Part shown: piece by piece, positions 4,702-5,416 of the stretch
How the letters are laid out: each line of letters starts with the position of its first letter
Numbering within the stretch: the first letter of the stretch is position 1
NCBI GenBank assembly: GCA_900756605.1
Contig: CAAEKX010000321.1
Span: forward strand, 1-5,416
Direction: 5' to 3'
Origin: Coriobacteriia bacterium
GTDB taxonomy: Bacteria; Actinomycetota; Coriobacteriia; Coriobacteriales; QAMH01
Length of the DNA: 5,416 bases
Translations under genes and position numbers: made by a program
Notes under the pieces: generated by a model
What the model was told of the DNA's origin: nothing
Database searches by the model: none
What the model saw: the letters and a program-made list of their open reading frames with translations, nothing else

Positions 4702-5416
4702 ATGAAGTCACATGACATAGCACGGTTCACGGCAGGAACGTTCTTGCGTGACAAGATAGCGGTCGTAGCGATTGCGTTACTCGTCATCGCCTTCATCACC
4801 TTCCTGCTCGTCATCCTTGGCGTCACCATCGATGCAATCGTCCTCATCGACTCGACACTTGCCGCATGCGTCGTTCTCGCACTCGTACTCGAATATCGCC
4901 GTCGCGCGAGTTTCTGGAAGGATGTCGAAACCGCAATCGAGGCGCTCGACCGAACACGCTATATCGGCGACCTCATCGATGATCCAAGCTTTTCCGAAGG
5001 CCGGCTGGCCCTTGACGCGATGCTCGCGCTCACCCAGCTCAACAAGGACGAGCTCGGCGAGCTCAGGACGCAGAACCACGAGCGCGCGCAATACACGGAG
5101 CTCTGGATGCACGAGGTGAAGACGCCCCTTGCCGCGGCAAAACTCGTGTTGGACAGGATGCATGGGCCCGATGTCGCCAAACTCAAGATCGAGCTTGAGC
5201 GCATCGAAGGCCTCGTCGAGCAGGCGCTTTTCGCCGCCCGATCCGATACGCTCGTAAACGATTACCTCATTCGCGAAGTCAGGCTCGCCGATGCAGTGGG
5301 CGAAGCCTGCAAGTCGAACATGTGCTACCTCGCATCATGCGGCGTCACCCTCAATATGCAAGTTGACCCGCAGGTAACGGTGATGGCCGATAGAACCTGG
5401 CTTGCGTTCATTCTCA
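4702..5416 (+). CDS. Intramembrane-sensing histidine kinase, BceS-like, truncated by the window edge
   Basis: The first 238 residues are visible. Two hydrophobic helices (about 19-40 and 45-64) are separated by only a few residues, so there is almost no extracellular sensor. No HAMP domain follows; a short linker leads to the dimerisation domain. The H-box is YTELWMHEVKTPLAA, with phospho-acceptor H137 followed by E138 and the KTP motif, matching BceS-type kinases (W-x-H-x-x-KTP). The visible part ends at ADRTWLAFIL, just where the ATP-binding N-box should begin, so the catalytic domain lies past 5416. Such kinases sense drug flux through a partner ABC transporter rather than binding the drug themselves; this is family knowledge. 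The ATG at 4702 is 7 bp after the response-regulator stop, with only a weak CAGG ahead, so translational coupling is likely. Nothing suggests a pseudogene. Confidence 0.92.
   Translation, partial: MKSHDIARFTAGTFLRDKIAVVAIALLVIAFITFLLVILGVTIDAIVLIDSTLAACVVLALVLEYRRRASFWKDVETAIEALDRTRYIGDLIDDPSFSEGRLALDAMLALTQLNKDELGELRTQNHERAQYTELWMHEVKTPLAAAKLVLDRMHGPDVAKLKIELERIEGLVEQALFAARSDTLVNDYLIREVRLADAVGEACKSNMCYLASCGVTLNMQVDPQVTVMADRTWLAFIL

Noticed and set aside
4777..5163. Minus-strand open frame (128 codons) opposite the histidine kinase
   Set aside because: The plus strand encodes two membrane helices and the H-box in an unbroken frame from 4702 to the edge, so this is a shadow.

Overview
The window looks like chromosomal DNA of a fairly GC-rich anaerobic bacterium. 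The best guess is a Coriobacteriia-type (Eggerthellaceae or Slackia-like) gut actinobacterium. The main reason is the left edge, which encodes the start of a Tat-exported molybdopterin oxidoreductase whose Fe-S motif (TCSPNCTGAC) resembles the large DMSO-reductase-like families of that group. This taxonomic call is inference. I saw no rRNA, tRNA, CRISPR array or insertion sequence.

Left block (1-2537, minus strand). A TetR-type regulator (1780-2391) is followed after 10 bp by an SPASM-like radical SAM protein (240-1769). After 51 bp comes the N-terminus of the exported molybdoenzyme (1-188, running off the edge). Same orientation, short gaps and strong ribosome sites suggest one transcript. 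Upstream of the TetR gene are a candidate promoter and a perfect 11-bp-arm inverted repeat (2440-2464) lying over the expected transcription start. This is a good autoregulatory operator candidate and may control the whole block.

Middle (2538-3836, minus strand). A CLC-family anion channel/antiporter has unusual selectivity motifs. The gating glutamate is kept in a GKESS sequence, the GSGIP motif is absent, and GGEIMP replaces the usual GxFxP region.

Right block (about 3890-5416). A response regulator (4017-4694) and a histidine kinase truncated by the window edge (4702-5416) run on the plus strand, divergent from the CLC gene. The kinase has two membrane helices with almost no external loop, no visible HAMP domain, and an H-box of the WMHEVKTP type. 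These are hallmarks of BceS-like intramembrane-sensing kinases, which usually respond to cell-envelope antibiotics through a partner ABC transporter. In the shared intergenic region is an inverted repeat matching the BceR-type box with one mismatch, followed by a promoter with a good -10 and poor -35, as expected for an activated promoter.

Four starts were chosen by ribosome-site position: TetR at 2391, CLC at 3836, response regulator at 4017 and radical SAM at 1769. All gaps between genes are under 200 bp.
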